Of a stretch of DNA of 64,000 bases, positions 17,528-27,408 are shown in pieces (positions within the stretch are counted from its first letter, which is position 1; every line of letters starts with the position of its first letter). Position numbers and translations under genes: made by a program. The stretch comes from Bacteroidota bacterium (GTDB taxonomy: Bacteria > Bacteroidota > Bacteroidia > Chitinophagales > Chitinophagaceae): NCBI GenBank assembly GCA_023437225.1, contig JAEZGS010000023.1, positions 62,001 through 126,000 of the forward strand. The letters are read 5' to 3'. The notes beneath the pieces are model-generated. The model was not told where the DNA came from. It searched no databases and saw only the letters and a program-made list of their open reading frames with translations.

Positions 17528-18832
17528 ATGAGAATGATCCTCACCGTGATGATGCTCATCGTCACATCACATCTATTTGGGCAGGGACATGATGTCACTG
17601 CCGGCAACTGTGTAAATTATGTTCCCGATCCTCCCAAGCCTGGTCAGAGCGCACGCGTGACTCCCGACGCTTACTTTGTTGGCTGCACGGTTTGTACAAA
17701 AGCGGCTAAGGATAAATACGACCAGGAAGTACTTGAAGCCCGCGAGCGCGCAAAAGCTTATCATGAGAATATCATGAAGCAAAAAAGGGATCGCGAGATC
17801 GCGGAGGAAAAGAGACAGCAGGACTTGCAACGCCGTGAAAATGCCGCACTCGCTGAGTTGAACAATCTCAAGAACGACAATGAAGCGTTTGATCGCATGC
17901 GTGCGAAAGAACGGGCACGCAAAGAGGCCATCAATGCTAAATTCAATGAAGAAATGGGTCGCGAGAACCGCGCTTACCAGGATCACCTTTCCAAACTTCA
18001 GGAGGCTGCATCGCTACAAGTTTCGGCATCAAACGATCCGTTTTGGAATGAGACAGTGATGACACAAAATTTCGTCGCGTATCGCGATGAGAAGAAAGGA
18101 ACTGTTGGATTTAAAGATCGCAAGGGCACGGTAGTTATCAGTCCAAAATATGATCAGGGACTGGACTATTCGGGTGGGATAACCATGATTCGTTATGGCC
18201 GTGAGCAGAAGTACCGAATGGCTATTTTAAATACCAGGGGTGAAACTATAAAAGAGTTTGGAGATATCAATAATGATCTGAAAGGACAGTCTGAAATACA
18301 AATTAATGGCGTCGGATTTCCAAGAATGATTTCTGATGGAATCATTTTTCTGCCCGTTAGTGTGCGAAACCCCGACTATCAGGATCTCGTCGCTTTGATG
18401 AATAAGGAGGGAAGGCTGATCACTTCAAAATTGTTTTATCGCGTTGAACCATTCAGGAATGGACTCGCAAAGGCAAGCCGATTGATCAGCAAAGATGAAA
18501 TAGAATTTGAAGAGTTTCCGCGCGACTATTATGCAAGATTTTTCTACCTGGAAGAAGGTTTGATCGATAAGAAAGGAAACTGGGCCCAGTCGCCTCAAAA
18601 GAAGCTCGAATATTCCTATTGGTCCAGTGGGCAAGCTACACTGACGATTGAATCGGAAGCAGACCGAAGGATGACTGCTGCTGAACGCAAGCTGCAGGAT
18701 GAGCGGGTTAAACGGCAGGAGAAGATACGTCATGATGCTGCGATGTCAAAGCTTGAATCGCAGGTCAATTCTAAAGTTTCGAGTGCAAAAACAAGTGGTT
18801 ACCTAATCGAAAACCTCAATTCTAAAAAGTAA
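17528..18832 (+). CDS. Exported coiled-coil protein with WG (tryptophan-glycine) repeat region
   Basis: The ATG at 17528 places the signal peptide (MRMILTVMMLIVTSHLFGQ) at the N-terminus and gives 434 residues. An earlier ATG at 17498 only adds ten residues. Residues 60-160 are a long charged coiled coil (KQKRDREIAEEKRQQDLQRR and onward). Residues 180-370 contain WG/KWG-like repeats (GTVGFKDRKGTVVISPKYD and later EGLIDKKGNW), beta-rich modules often found in surface or envelope proteins. The C-terminal 60 residues are again helical. Its stop overlaps the next start by one base (TAATG), so the two products are probably made together and may interact. Confidence 0.82.
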   Translation: MRMILTVMMLIVTSHLFGQGHDVTAGNCVNYVPDPPKPGQSARVTPDAYFVGCTVCTKAAKDKYDQEVLEARERAKAYHENIMKQKRDREIAEEKRQQDLQRRENAALAELNNLKNDNEAFDRMRAKERARKEAINAKFNEEMGRENRAYQDHLSKLQEAASLQVSASNDPFWNETVMTQNFVAYRDEKKGTVGFKDRKGTVVISPKYDQGLDYSGGITMIRYGREQKYRMAILNTRGETIKEFGDINNDLKGQSEIQINGVGFPRMISDGIIFLPVSVRNPDYQDLVALMNKEGRLITSKLFYRVEPFRNGLAKASRLISKDEIEFEEFPRDYYARFFYLEEGLIDKKGNWAQSPQKKLEYSYWSSGQATLTIESEADRRMTAAERKLQDERVKRQEKIRHDAAMSKLESQVNSKVSSAKTSGYLIENLNSKK

Positions 18833-20547
18833 TGAAACAACTTATATCCATCCTCATCGGATGCCTGGTTTTGATCATCAATACTCATGCACAAAACAGT
18901 GCACAGCTATTTAATGAAGCATATAGTGATTATGAAAATGGCAGCTATGAATCGGGCTTAGCGAAATTGGCCAGACTGGAAAATGACATGGGCAAGACCA
19001 ATGCCAAAATCGAAAGTTTGAAGACGTTATTATACAACGATAAGGGTGATACAAGAAATGCTTTGTTGTCTGCCGAAAAGTATTTCCGCACAAATCCTGA
19101 TATTAATTCTGACGGTTATCGTTCAATCAAAGAACTATACAACGAGCTTAAGGCCCGCATGCAGAGCGATTTTCAATCAAAGAAAGAACAATTGGAACGT
19201 TCCAGAACTGAGGCTCTTTCGGAAGTAGACAGTGATCTGGTTCGAGAAACAGATCAATACAACTACAACATTGCCCGCAACGCCAGGACATTAAATTCAT
19301 TGGAAACGTTTCTAAGGAATAATTCAACAAAAGAACTCAGGGATTCTGCCAACGCGTTAATGAATATTATCAAACAGGAGCAAAAGCAGGAACTGTTGAT
19401 AAGAGAAGGGATAATGTTGCTCGAGAAAGGAAACTTTCGCGATGGCATAAGTAAGTTAGAAGCTGCGCAGGCAATCAAACATTTGGGTTTTGTAAAGAAC
19501 ATGTTGGACGAAGCCTGGAGATTCAGCAGAGATCACGCGATTGCCACGGGTGATATGGCTTTGCTTGATCAGGACTGGAGCGTTGCGATGCAAAATTATG
19601 AATATGCATACAAAATTCGCGAGGATAAGGAATTGAAGGAAAAGTTATCGCGCGCTAAAGAAGAATTGGAGTTTTCGGTTGCAGTAAGATCGGATAATGC
19701 TAATCTGGTTAAGAAGTATATTTCTAATTACCCGACGGGCCGAAGAAGGAATCATGCAGAAGCATTCCTGTTTGATTATTATTTCGCTGCAGCAGCGAAG
19801 GATAAGAAGAATAAAAATATTGATTCCTTGCAGTTGGACATAAACGAACTCAAGGCTTTGAAACTTGCAAAGAATTGGAAGATATATTCTAATGCGTATT
19901 ATGATATTGTGCTTGAGCATGCCAAACTTATGGGTCAAACCAACAGGAAACAGCATAAGCGATTAATCGGTCGTGAGATTGCTACATATGAAGAGCTTGA
20001 TGCAGAATCAGGCAAGGATTATGACTCCAGGATCCGATCATTGAAATGGAGGAGAAAAGAGTGGACGCGTCCGGGCAGATTTTATTTAGCATATCAGACC
20101 GAATCCAGCTTTACAGATGTGGGATTGGGAATCGGTTACTTATCGAATGGCGGTTTGGGATTCATATTCCAGGCTCGCGCTCCGCTGCAGGTGTGGGCGG
20201 CAAAAGAAGAAGAGTCTTTTGAAACGAAGGGCAAAACAATTCAAAAGGGTGTAATCAATTTATTGTTTACAAAAAAGATTGTTCATCCGTTGCATGTATA
20301 TGGAGGAGGCGGCGTTGCTTTTGTAAATAGAATATTTGCGGATCCCGAAGAAGCAGGTAAGGGGTATGTGTATACGGATGAAGAATTGACCACTCCGAAT
20401 GTTGAAGCGGGGATCATTATTGCAGTAAAACCACTGACGATTTCTGCAGGTGTTTCTTCTCCCTTTTTGAGTGGAAAGAATAAAGAGCATTTAGGGATAA
20501 CAAAAACTCCCATAGAAATCGCAGTGGGTATAGGTTTGGCGCTGTAG
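18832..20547 (+). CDS. Exported helical-repeat protein with beta-rich C-terminus, partner of the WG-repeat protein
   Basis: A 571-residue protein with a signal peptide (MKQLISILIGCLVLIINTHAQ). Residues 25-310 look like irregular TPR/helical repeats (LFNEAYSDYENGSYESGLAKL; AMQNYEYAYKIREDKELKEKL). The last 150 residues change to alternating hydrophobic strands (RFYLAYQTESSFTDVGLGIGYL ... IEIAVGIGLAL) that look like a small outer-membrane beta-domain. That suggests a periplasmic helical scaffold anchored in or under the outer membrane. Translationally coupled to the upstream gene by a one-base overlap. No known family assigned. Confidence 0.78.
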   Translation: MKQLISILIGCLVLIINTHAQNSAQLFNEAYSDYENGSYESGLAKLARLENDMGKTNAKIESLKTLLYNDKGDTRNALLSAEKYFRTNPDINSDGYRSIKELYNELKARMQSDFQSKKEQLERSRTEALSEVDSDLVRETDQYNYNIARNARTLNSLETFLRNNSTKELRDSANALMNIIKQEQKQELLIREGIMLLEKGNFRDGISKLEAAQAIKHLGFVKNMLDEAWRFSRDHAIATGDMALLDQDWSVAMQNYEYAYKIREDKELKEKLSRAKEELEFSVAVRSDNANLVKKYISNYPTGRRRNHAEAFLFDYYFAAAAKDKKNKNIDSLQLDINELKALKLAKNWKIYSNAYYDIVLEHAKLMGQTNRKQHKRLIGREIATYEELDAESGKDYDSRIRSLKWRRKEWTRPGRFYLAYQTESSFTDVGLGIGYLSNGGLGFIFQARAPLQVWAAKEEESFETKGKTIQKGVINLLFTKKIVHPLHVYGGGGVAFVNRIFADPEEAGKGYVYTDEELTTPNVEAGIIIAVKPLTISAGVSSPFLSGKNKEHLGITKTPIEIAVGIGLAL

Positions 20548-20583
20548 ATGGTAAAATTCAAACAAGCAAAGCCAGGACAATCG

Positions 20584-21150
20584 TTAGTCCGGAAATTTGA
20601 TTCTTATATATGAGACTTTTCCATCGAGGCCGTTTCTTTCGTTGAATACCATCTCATATATATCGTTGTAAGCGCTGGATTCAAAAGTAGAGATGCAGGT
20701 ATTGAATGTGCGTCGCTTTACGCGAAGTACTGCAAAGTCGTCATTCTCTTTGCCATCTGGGTTGTCATATAAAGCGATGGTCGTTCCTGCCGGAACATCA
20801 TTCAATTTCATCGACCGGGCTTCGTCATTTTCACCAATTTTTCCGTCCATCGATTTTTTATAACTGGCAATGATATCCTGATCGCATCCATTCCCTTCAT
20901 AAAACAAGATGGAAGTGAGGTCGGATGGTTTATTATCGTCACTTGCTGACCCGGAGTTATTGTTCCCTCCATTACCATTTCTGCCATCCGGGTTTGTTGG
21001 ACGATCATCTGAGCCGGGAGGTGTTTGTTCAACGGGTTCATCGGTGAATTCTGGCTTACTGGGTGTTGTTCTTCCAGTAAGGAAGTAAATAAGTGCGATT
21101 ATCACAACAACTGCGATGCCGCCGATAATGTAGATGCGGTTACGATTCAT
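20584..21150 (-). CDS. Membrane-anchored protein with Gly/Asn linker and crystallin-like domain
   Basis: A 188-residue protein. Residues 6-25 form a single N-terminal transmembrane anchor (IYIIGGIAVVVIIALIYFL). Residues 30-80 form a disordered Pro/Asp/Asn/Gly linker (GRNGNGGNNNSGSASDD). The C-terminal 110 residues (SILFYEGNGCDQDIIASY ... VPAGTTIALYDNPDGKENDD ... NGLDGKVSYIRI) resemble small beta-sandwich domains of the beta/gamma-crystallin type, with two cysteines. The fold suggestion is tentative. It lies 10 bases downstream of the exported protein 21161-22249, so they likely form an operon. It converges on the helical-repeat gene. Confidence 0.72.
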   Translation of the reverse strand: MNRNRIYIIGGIAVVVIIALIYFLTGRTTPSKPEFTDEPVEQTPPGSDDRPTNPDGRNGNGGNNNSGSASDDNKPSDLTSILFYEGNGCDQDIIASYKKSMDGKIGENDEARSMKLNDVPAGTTIALYDNPDGKENDDFAVLRVKRRTFNTCISTFESSAYNDIYEMVFNERNGLDGKVSYIRIKFPD

Positions 21151-21160
21151 ATAGAGGGTT

Positions 21161-22249
21161 TTAATTTCTTATCGATTGTATCGGTTGACTATCTGTTACC
21201 CGGACAACATAATCGCATACAACTATACCGCCCGCTTTATTCGGTAATTTCATCTTGCCCGTTACTTTAAGTTTCTTACGACCATCTCTTGGATCGACTG
21301 CGATCTCGTGTTGTGGATATATGCTCCATCCTCGACCTGCATACTCGTTCTTTCCTTTGGCATCCCAAAGATTTACCGGATGTCGCGTTACTAAAATGCT
21401 TCCTGTTGGAGCAGCCTCGCCTGCTACTCGCTGTGTGCGCTCACGCCGATAGGCATTTCGTGGCAACTCAAGATAAAAGGTTGTAGTACGCTCGCGTTTC
21501 AGATAGGATTCTCCGTTAATCCGGTGAAAGCTCGAGTTTGCAAAGTAGCATACCCGCCATCGGATTTCCTTAGCGGGCCAGGCACTGTTTGTGTGCCTGA
21601 TTGAAACCGGTTCGCCGCGCGTATCCATTGCGAAAGCTATTCCATCCAATGGATGAATCTCCGGCAAAAAGCCATGTTCTTTATCGTTTACGAAAGCGCC
21701 CTGTAAATACACGTATTTGCCGCGTATGCCCGAGTAGTCTGTAAAGTTCTTGTTTTCTCCCTGGTCGTTGACAGCTCGCATCGCAAGGTCCCATGCCGGC
21801 TGTCGGCTATTACCAAGCGATAGCAAAAATGCTTTTGATACATCCGCTGTGAGAAACTTCTCATCGAACATTGAATTTTTGTAATCATCCAAAACCATTA
21901 CCTCGCTGTATATCGTTGAAATGTCGTTTGCTTTGTGCTTCGCGATACGGTGGGAAATGCTTTCCAAATCCGGGTTTAAGGAACGTATATAATTTCTCAA
22001 CTCAGTTCGAACGCCTGGGTGTAGGTCAACATACACATGCCAGTCTGCCTCATCATCGTTGCGTCCATGGAAGAAACTTATTTTCGTTACGATACCCTCT
22101 ACCTGTATTTGAGCACGTTCTCCTGAGGGTGATCTCAAAGACGCAGGTACGCGCTCGAATGCTGGATATTGTGCGCCGGTGGCAATCGCAATACACATAT
22201 AAAATGCACCAATGCTAAGCAGTTGGGCCACCTTATATTTCCTTTTCAT
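21161..22249 (-). CDS. Exported protein of unknown function
   Basis: Using the ATG at 22249 (a TTG at 22276 would merely extend it) the protein is 362 residues with a signal peptide (VAQLLSIGAFYMCIAIATGAQ). The mature region is mixed alpha/beta with motifs such as FFHGRNDDEADWHVYVDLHPG, IHPLDGIAFAMDTRGEP and GRGWSIYPQHEIAVDPRDGRK. The acidic and histidine-bearing loops suggest an enzyme or metal-binding surface protein, but no family was recognised. It is followed at 10 bases by the crystallin-like protein; the divergent 298-base gap to the GH2 gene holds no feature I could support. Confidence 0.75.
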   Translation of the reverse strand: MKRKYKVAQLLSIGAFYMCIAIATGAQYPAFERVPASLRSPSGERAQIQVEGIVTKISFFHGRNDDEADWHVYVDLHPGVRTELRNYIRSLNPDLESISHRIAKHKANDISTIYSEVMVLDDYKNSMFDEKFLTADVSKAFLLSLGNSRQPAWDLAMRAVNDQGENKNFTDYSGIRGKYVYLQGAFVNDKEHGFLPEIHPLDGIAFAMDTRGEPVSIRHTNSAWPAKEIRWRVCYFANSSFHRINGESYLKRERTTTFYLELPRNAYRRERTQRVAGEAAPTGSILVTRHPVNLWDAKGKNEYAGRGWSIYPQHEIAVDPRDGRKKLKVTGKMKLPNKAGGIVVCDYVVRVTDSQPIQSIRN

Positions 22250-22547
22250 ACAAGATGTTTTGAAGTCAACAGACAAATCGGTTCAATCGTCTGAGCGACA
22301 AATCACAAGTCCTAACCTGTTGGAATGTTATGTACGGAAGAACGATACGGTAAGAAATGAACGATGAGAGTTTGCAATTGTGTATCTAACTAAACTAATG
22401 CTTGATCCTGATTAATGAAAGGAAAACCGAATAATTATTATTTCCAATTGTTGTTGCAAAAGAAGCAGCGCATATCGTCATAGCTCCAAAATATTTACCT
22501 TCAATATTACTAACGTTCAATTCCCTAAACGACTAAAGCAGATACCC

Positions 22548-25007
22548 GTGAATACACGACTCTTCTTTCTTTGCGTCTGCCTCTTCTTACTTGCCATCGC
22601 CAATCTTTCCTGTTACTCATTGCGAACCCAATCCGGTCAATCACCGCGCAAGCGGTCTTTTGATGAAGGCTGGCGATTTACCAGGGATAGCCTGGTTGGT
22701 GCAGAGCAAGTGAACTTTGACGACGCAAACTGGCGCCAGCTTGACCTGCCCCATGACTGGAGCATCGAAGATCTTCCCGAGCAGGTTGAAGGAGAAACGA
22801 TAGGACCTTTCTCAAAGGAAAGCCCCGGTGCGCGATCAACAGGTCATACCATTGGTGGTACCGGCTGGTACCGTAAACCATTTGTTGTTAACAATGACGA
22901 ACGCGACAAGCTGTTCTCGCTTTATTTCGAAGGCGCTTATATGGAGACTGATGTATATGTCAACGGACAGCACGCTGCGTATCATCCATATGGATATACT
23001 TCTTTCTTTGTTGACATCACCAAATATTTAAACTCTCCAGGTGAACGTAACATCATTACGGTAAGAGTGCGAAATATCGGCAAGAACAGTCGCTGGTACA
23101 GCGGCTCGGGCATTTACAGGCATGTTTGGTTGATCGCAACAAATAGACAGCACATTGATCATTGGGGTCTGCAGGTAACAACACCAACCATCACTGCTAA
23201 AGAAGCAACAGTGAAGCTTGATGTATCAATACGCAACGAAGACAGGCAACCGTCTGATGTTGTGATGAGAACAAAGATACTTGATTCGGAAGGTCGATTA
23301 GTAGCGCAAAGAGACAGCACCATACACCTCGCTGCAGAAAGCGTATTGCATGCGTCGCAATTCCTTTCAGTAACATCTCCAAGGTTGTGGTCGCTGCAAA
23401 CACCGGTTCTATATACCGCGGAGGTTTTATTGCTTGTTAACGGAAATGAGACAGATCGTTATACTGCCTCATTTGGAATACGTTCAATACAAATAACGGC
23501 TACCAATGGTTTTCAGTTGAATGGAGAGAAGATAAAATTACGCGGTGGTTGTATTCACCATGACAATGGCATTTTAGGCGCTGTTGCAATTGACAGGGCC
23601 GAAGAAAGGAAGATCGAGTTATTGAAAGCAAGCGGCTTCAATGCCATTCGTTCCAGTCACAATCCTCCTTCAGAGAAATTACTCGAAGCTTGTGATCGCC
23701 TTGGCATGCTCGTGATTAATGAACCATTCGACCATTGGCAAAAAGCAAAGAATCCGGAAGACTATCACCGCTTCTTTGATAAGTATTGGGAAGAGGATTT
23801 CTCTTCAATGATACTTCGCGATAGAAATCATCCTTCAATCTTTCTTTGGAGCATAGGTAATGAGATACCTGAACGCGCAAACCCTGAAGGGTTGGAGATC
23901 ACAAAGAAGCTTATTAGTAAAGCAAAAGAACTGGACCCAACCAGGTTGGTAACTGAAGCTATTTGTGATTTTTGGGATAACCCGGGTAAAACATGGCCCG
24001 ACAGCGAACCGGCATTCGCATTGCTCGATGTGGGAGGTTATAATTACATGTGGGGACAGTATGAAAAAGATCATGCTAAATTTCCACAACGCATTATGGT
24101 CGGTACTGAATCAGTTCCAAAACAGGCATTTCAAAACGGGGAGCTGATAGAAAAGCATGAATATATCATTGGTGACTTTGTATGGACTGCAATGGATTAC
24201 CTGGGTGAATCAGGTATCGGACATGCAACCTGTGATACAGCTACAGATTATCAACTCAGACCATGGCCATGGTTCAATGCAAATTGCGGCGACATCGATC
24301 TTATAGGTTATAAAAGATCCCAATCGCTTTATAGAGATGTGCTTTGGAGAAACAGTAAGATTGAGATGGTTGTCCACACTCCCATGCCAAATGACTGTAA
24401 AGAGAATGTCAGTTATTGGGGATGGCCTGATGAATTTGAAAGCTGGACCTGGCCCGGAAATGAAGATCGTACGATGGATGTGGCAGTTTACAGTCGCGCT
24501 CCTTTAATTCGATTGTATCTCAATAATAAGCTGGTTGGCGAACAAAGAATTGTAGACAGCAATATGTTGACTGCGCGTTTCAAGGTTCCATATGCGTCCG
24601 GAATATTGAGGGCGGTGATGGTGGAAGGCGGAAAGGAAACCACTTCAAAAACACTCACTACTGCAGGCAATGCTGTTCGCATCAGACTCGTGGCAGATCG
24701 TAAAAACATAAAAGCGAGTAGGAACGATCTCTCCTATGTTACCGTTGAGCTTGTGGATGCAAAAGGATCACTTGTTCCCAATGCCGACAAACTCATAAGT
24801 TTCTCTCTTACCGGCGATGCAGAACTGGCCGCTGTTGGAAATGCAAATCCGTCTGAGATGGCAAGCTTTAAACAACCCGTACGGAAAACATACCGGGGGC
24901 GATGCATGGCAATAGTTCGCCCAACCGGAAAACGGGGAAAAGCAACACTTACAGCTAAGGCCGAGGGAGTGGAAACCGCTCAATTGCAGATTGAGATAAG
25001 TGAATAA
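22548..25007 (+). CDS. Glycoside hydrolase family 2 (beta-galactosidase-like) lipoprotein
   Basis: An 819-residue protein starting at GTG (22548). No nearby ATG is available and the lipoprotein signal (LFFLCVCLFLLAIANLSC) begins right there, which supports GTG. Domains: N-terminal jelly-roll sugar-binding (about 45-220, LPHDWSIEDLP, GGTGWYRKPF, NSRWYSGSGIYRHVWL), Ig-like (225-330), TIM barrel (335-620) and C-terminal DUF4982/Ig-like modules. Acid/base E439 lies in WSIGNEIPE and the nucleophile E521 in VGTESVP. It should release terminal sugars, most often beta-galactosyl residues, at the cell envelope. The gene at 42941 is a paralogue with the same layout. Confidence 0.92.
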   Translation: MNTRLFFLCVCLFLLAIANLSCYSLRTQSGQSPRKRSFDEGWRFTRDSLVGAEQVNFDDANWRQLDLPHDWSIEDLPEQVEGETIGPFSKESPGARSTGHTIGGTGWYRKPFVVNNDERDKLFSLYFEGAYMETDVYVNGQHAAYHPYGYTSFFVDITKYLNSPGERNIITVRVRNIGKNSRWYSGSGIYRHVWLIATNRQHIDHWGLQVTTPTITAKEATVKLDVSIRNEDRQPSDVVMRTKILDSEGRLVAQRDSTIHLAAESVLHASQFLSVTSPRLWSLQTPVLYTAEVLLLVNGNETDRYTASFGIRSIQITATNGFQLNGEKIKLRGGCIHHDNGILGAVAIDRAEERKIELLKASGFNAIRSSHNPPSEKLLEACDRLGMLVINEPFDHWQKAKNPEDYHRFFDKYWEEDFSSMILRDRNHPSIFLWSIGNEIPERANPEGLEITKKLISKAKELDPTRLVTEAICDFWDNPGKTWPDSEPAFALLDVGGYNYMWGQYEKDHAKFPQRIMVGTESVPKQAFQNGELIEKHEYIIGDFVWTAMDYLGESGIGHATCDTATDYQLRPWPWFNANCGDIDLIGYKRSQSLYRDVLWRNSKIEMVVHTPMPNDCKENVSYWGWPDEFESWTWPGNEDRTMDVAVYSRAPLIRLYLNNKLVGEQRIVDSNMLTARFKVPYASGILRAVMVEGGKETTSKTLTTAGNAVRIRLVADRKNIKASRNDLSYVTVELVDAKGSLVPNADKLISFSLTGDAELAAVGNANPSEMASFKQPVRKTYRGRCMAIVRPTGKRGKATLTAKAEGVETAQLQIEISE

Positions 25008-25085
25008 GTGGTGAACTTACGAGACGCTTGAAGTCCGACGCGCGCATGACAATATTCTTTTTAGCTCATGCCTCATTCGATAGCG

Positions 25086-25093
25086 TAATTTTG
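25086..25093 (+). promoter_or_regulatory. Bacteroidota-type -7 promoter element TAATTTTG
   Basis: TAATTTTG matches the TAnnTTTG element exactly. It ends 23 bases before the preferred patatin start at 25117, and transcription would begin near 25098-25100. That would leave almost no leader for the alternative GTG start at 25102, so it favours 25117. No convincing -33 TTG was seen. Confidence 0.4.
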
Positions 25094-25116
25094 TCTTAGA
25101 TGTGAATGTTCCGCGA

Positions 25117-27381
25117 ATGAATGCCTTGATCTTCCAGCGTCTTCTTCCATTAACTCTTTTGTGTTGTGTGCTTACTGCAGGCAATCTTAACTCCTTTGCA
25201 CAATTTGCCAAACGCCCAAGCATCGGGCTCGCATTGAGCGGGGGTGGTGCGAAGGGGTTGGCACACATAGGGATTCTTAAGGCATTGGATTCGGCTGGTG
25301 TTAAGGTAGACTACATCACTGGAACCAGCATGGGAAGCATCATTGGTGGTTTATATGCTTCGGGATATTCCGGCAATGAGATCGAACAGATCGCTCGGAA
25401 TATCGATTGGTCATCCCTTCTTTCAAACAGGACCACCCTGCGTTCGCTGGCAATGGAAGAAAAAGAAGAATACGGTCGGTACGCGCTTGAACTGCCATAT
25501 ATGGGTCGCAAATTCCGGTTGCCCACTGGCGCGTTGGAAGGACAGGAGTTGTGGTTGAAGTTCTCCGAACTTTTCTTCCCGGTTTATCACATCAAAGACT
25601 TCAACAAGCTTCCAATTCCGTTTAAATGCATTGCAACAGATGTTGCTACCGCCGAAGCGGTTGTGCAGGATCGCGGAGAATTGATCACTGCACTCCGGGC
25701 AAGCATGGCTATCCCGGGAGCATTTACATCGGTACAAAATTTTGGTCGCAGTCTTGTCGATGGAGGTGTAGTGCGCAACTTCCCCGTTTCTGATGCACGG
25801 GCAATGGGCGCTGATATTGTCATCGGAAGTAATGTGTCGGAAGGTTTACGTCCTAAAGAGCTTCTCACAAACCCGATCCAGATACTCACACAGATTGTTT
25901 TCTTCAAGGAAGCAGAGGATCATAAGAAACAGATCGCACAATGCGATTATTACATTAACCAGGAACTTGATGGATACTTCGCTGTGAGTTTTGACCGCGC
26001 AACGGCCATCATCGACTCAGGTATTGCGAGGGGAAGGGAGCTTTACCCCATTATCAAACACACGGTGGATTCGTTCAATGCTGTGTATGGCGAACCGCTT
26101 CAATCCTACCATACAACTCCGCGCATTGAATCGGTATTGATCAGCGCGTACGATGTAACAGGGTTAAAGAAAATCCGCTCATCGTCATTCATTCATAGCC
26201 TGAGATTTGAGTCGGGGCGATGTTACACTGCAAACGAACTTGCAACGATGATTCGCAGGGGATACGGTACACGCAATTACGATTATATACATTACAGTTT
26301 GCATCCGGTAGATAGCGGGAATGCAAAGATCGTTTTTGATGTTAGGGAGAGTGCTTCCACTTCTACCAAACTTGGTATTCACTTCAACACATTTATGGGG
26401 TTAAGTCTTGTTGCAAATCACACGACAAGAAACTTCTTCACGACGAATTCCAGGTCTTCAATTACTCTAAATGTGGGAGAGAACTTTCGCGCTCGTGCAT
26501 CACATCTTCAATACCTGGGTAGGTTGAAGTACATCGCTATAGTGCCGGAAGTTCAGTTTGAAACTTTCAAGATCGATACTTATGACGATGGCTTTAAGAA
26601 AGATGGTATTTATCGTCAGAATTATTTCAAGGGCGATATAAAGTTGCAGTCTGCAAACAGTCTTGTTTTTACCGGCGGAGTGGGTGCGCGTTATGAGTGG
26701 ATGAAGTATGAACCGCTGATCCAGTCGGCATTCCAGGCGAAGGGCAGCAACCGGTTTTATACGGGATATGCGTTCTTCGATGTGAATACATTAGATAGAA
26801 CATATTTGCCGGAGCGAGGTATCAGGATACATGGTCAGGCGGGATGGATCTTTGATCAGCGACCCTCACTGACATTTACATCGAATGGTGAAATCATAAG
26901 CACCCCGGATTCAGCGGCGATCAGCGATGAGAATTATTTGCAGACGACTTTCAATGCCGAGCAGCATCATCGATTGAACAGGCGTTTTACTTTATCGACA
27001 TATTATCAATCGGCAATAAATTTCGCTTCAGACCAGAACGTATTCAATGCATTTTCTATCGGCGGACTTAATCGTATGTATCGCAACCAAATCGTGTTTC
27101 CGGGATTGTCTGATATGAGTACTTATTCTTCCAGTGTTGCTGCATTGCAGTTTTCTTTACGGATGCGACTATCAAATGCGTTCTATGTCATTGCACATAA
27201 CAACTTGTTGGCAAAAGATTTTATCAGTGTAGCCAATCGTGCGCAACAGAACACCTGGCTTACCGGCCATGCTCTCAGCGTTGCTTATAATTCATTACTC
27301 GGACCGATTGAACTCAGTGCGATGTACAGTGAGCAGTCGCGGCGCGTTCAGGGGTATGTAAGCATTGGATTTTCGTTTTGA
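25117..27381 (+). CDS. Patatin-like phospholipase with BamA-type beta-barrel C-terminus
   Basis: From the ATG at 25117 the protein has 754 residues and a signal peptide (LPLTLLCCVLTAGNLNSFAQ). The patatin domain (about 33-230) shows the oxyanion loop SGGGAKG, the nucleophile S71 in GTSMG and the catalytic D215 in DGGVV. A POTRA-like region (about 335-400, ESVLISAYDVTGLKKIRSS) follows. The remainder is a surface-antigen/Omp85-type barrel ending in VSIGFSF, the aromatic-terminal outer-membrane signature. This matches PlpD-like autotransporting lipases in which the barrel carries the lipase to the surface or holds it in the outer membrane. An SPFH-like gene follows 27 bases later. Confidence 0.92.
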   Translation: MNALIFQRLLPLTLLCCVLTAGNLNSFAQFAKRPSIGLALSGGGAKGLAHIGILKALDSAGVKVDYITGTSMGSIIGGLYASGYSGNEIEQIARNIDWSSLLSNRTTLRSLAMEEKEEYGRYALELPYMGRKFRLPTGALEGQELWLKFSELFFPVYHIKDFNKLPIPFKCIATDVATAEAVVQDRGELITALRASMAIPGAFTSVQNFGRSLVDGGVVRNFPVSDARAMGADIVIGSNVSEGLRPKELLTNPIQILTQIVFFKEAEDHKKQIAQCDYYINQELDGYFAVSFDRATAIIDSGIARGRELYPIIKHTVDSFNAVYGEPLQSYHTTPRIESVLISAYDVTGLKKIRSSSFIHSLRFESGRCYTANELATMIRRGYGTRNYDYIHYSLHPVDSGNAKIVFDVRESASTSTKLGIHFNTFMGLSLVANHTTRNFFTTNSRSSITLNVGENFRARASHLQYLGRLKYIAIVPEVQFETFKIDTYDDGFKKDGIYRQNYFKGDIKLQSANSLVFTGGVGARYEWMKYEPLIQSAFQAKGSNRFYTGYAFFDVNTLDRTYLPERGIRIHGQAGWIFDQRPSLTFTSNGEIISTPDSAAISDENYLQTTFNAEQHHRLNRRFTLSTYYQSAINFASDQNVFNAFSIGGLNRMYRNQIVFPGLSDMSTYSSSVAALQFSLRMRLSNAFYVIAHNNLLAKDFISVANRAQQNTWLTGHALSVAYNSLLGPIELSAMYSEQSRRVQGYVSIGFSF

Positions 27382-27408
27382 ATTATATCTTCACGCAAAA
27401 CTCAAAAC

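Noticed and set aside
22250..22547. Possible small gene or RNA in the divergent gap before the first GH2 gene
   Set aside because: No reading frame with a credible start and no stable structure was seen.
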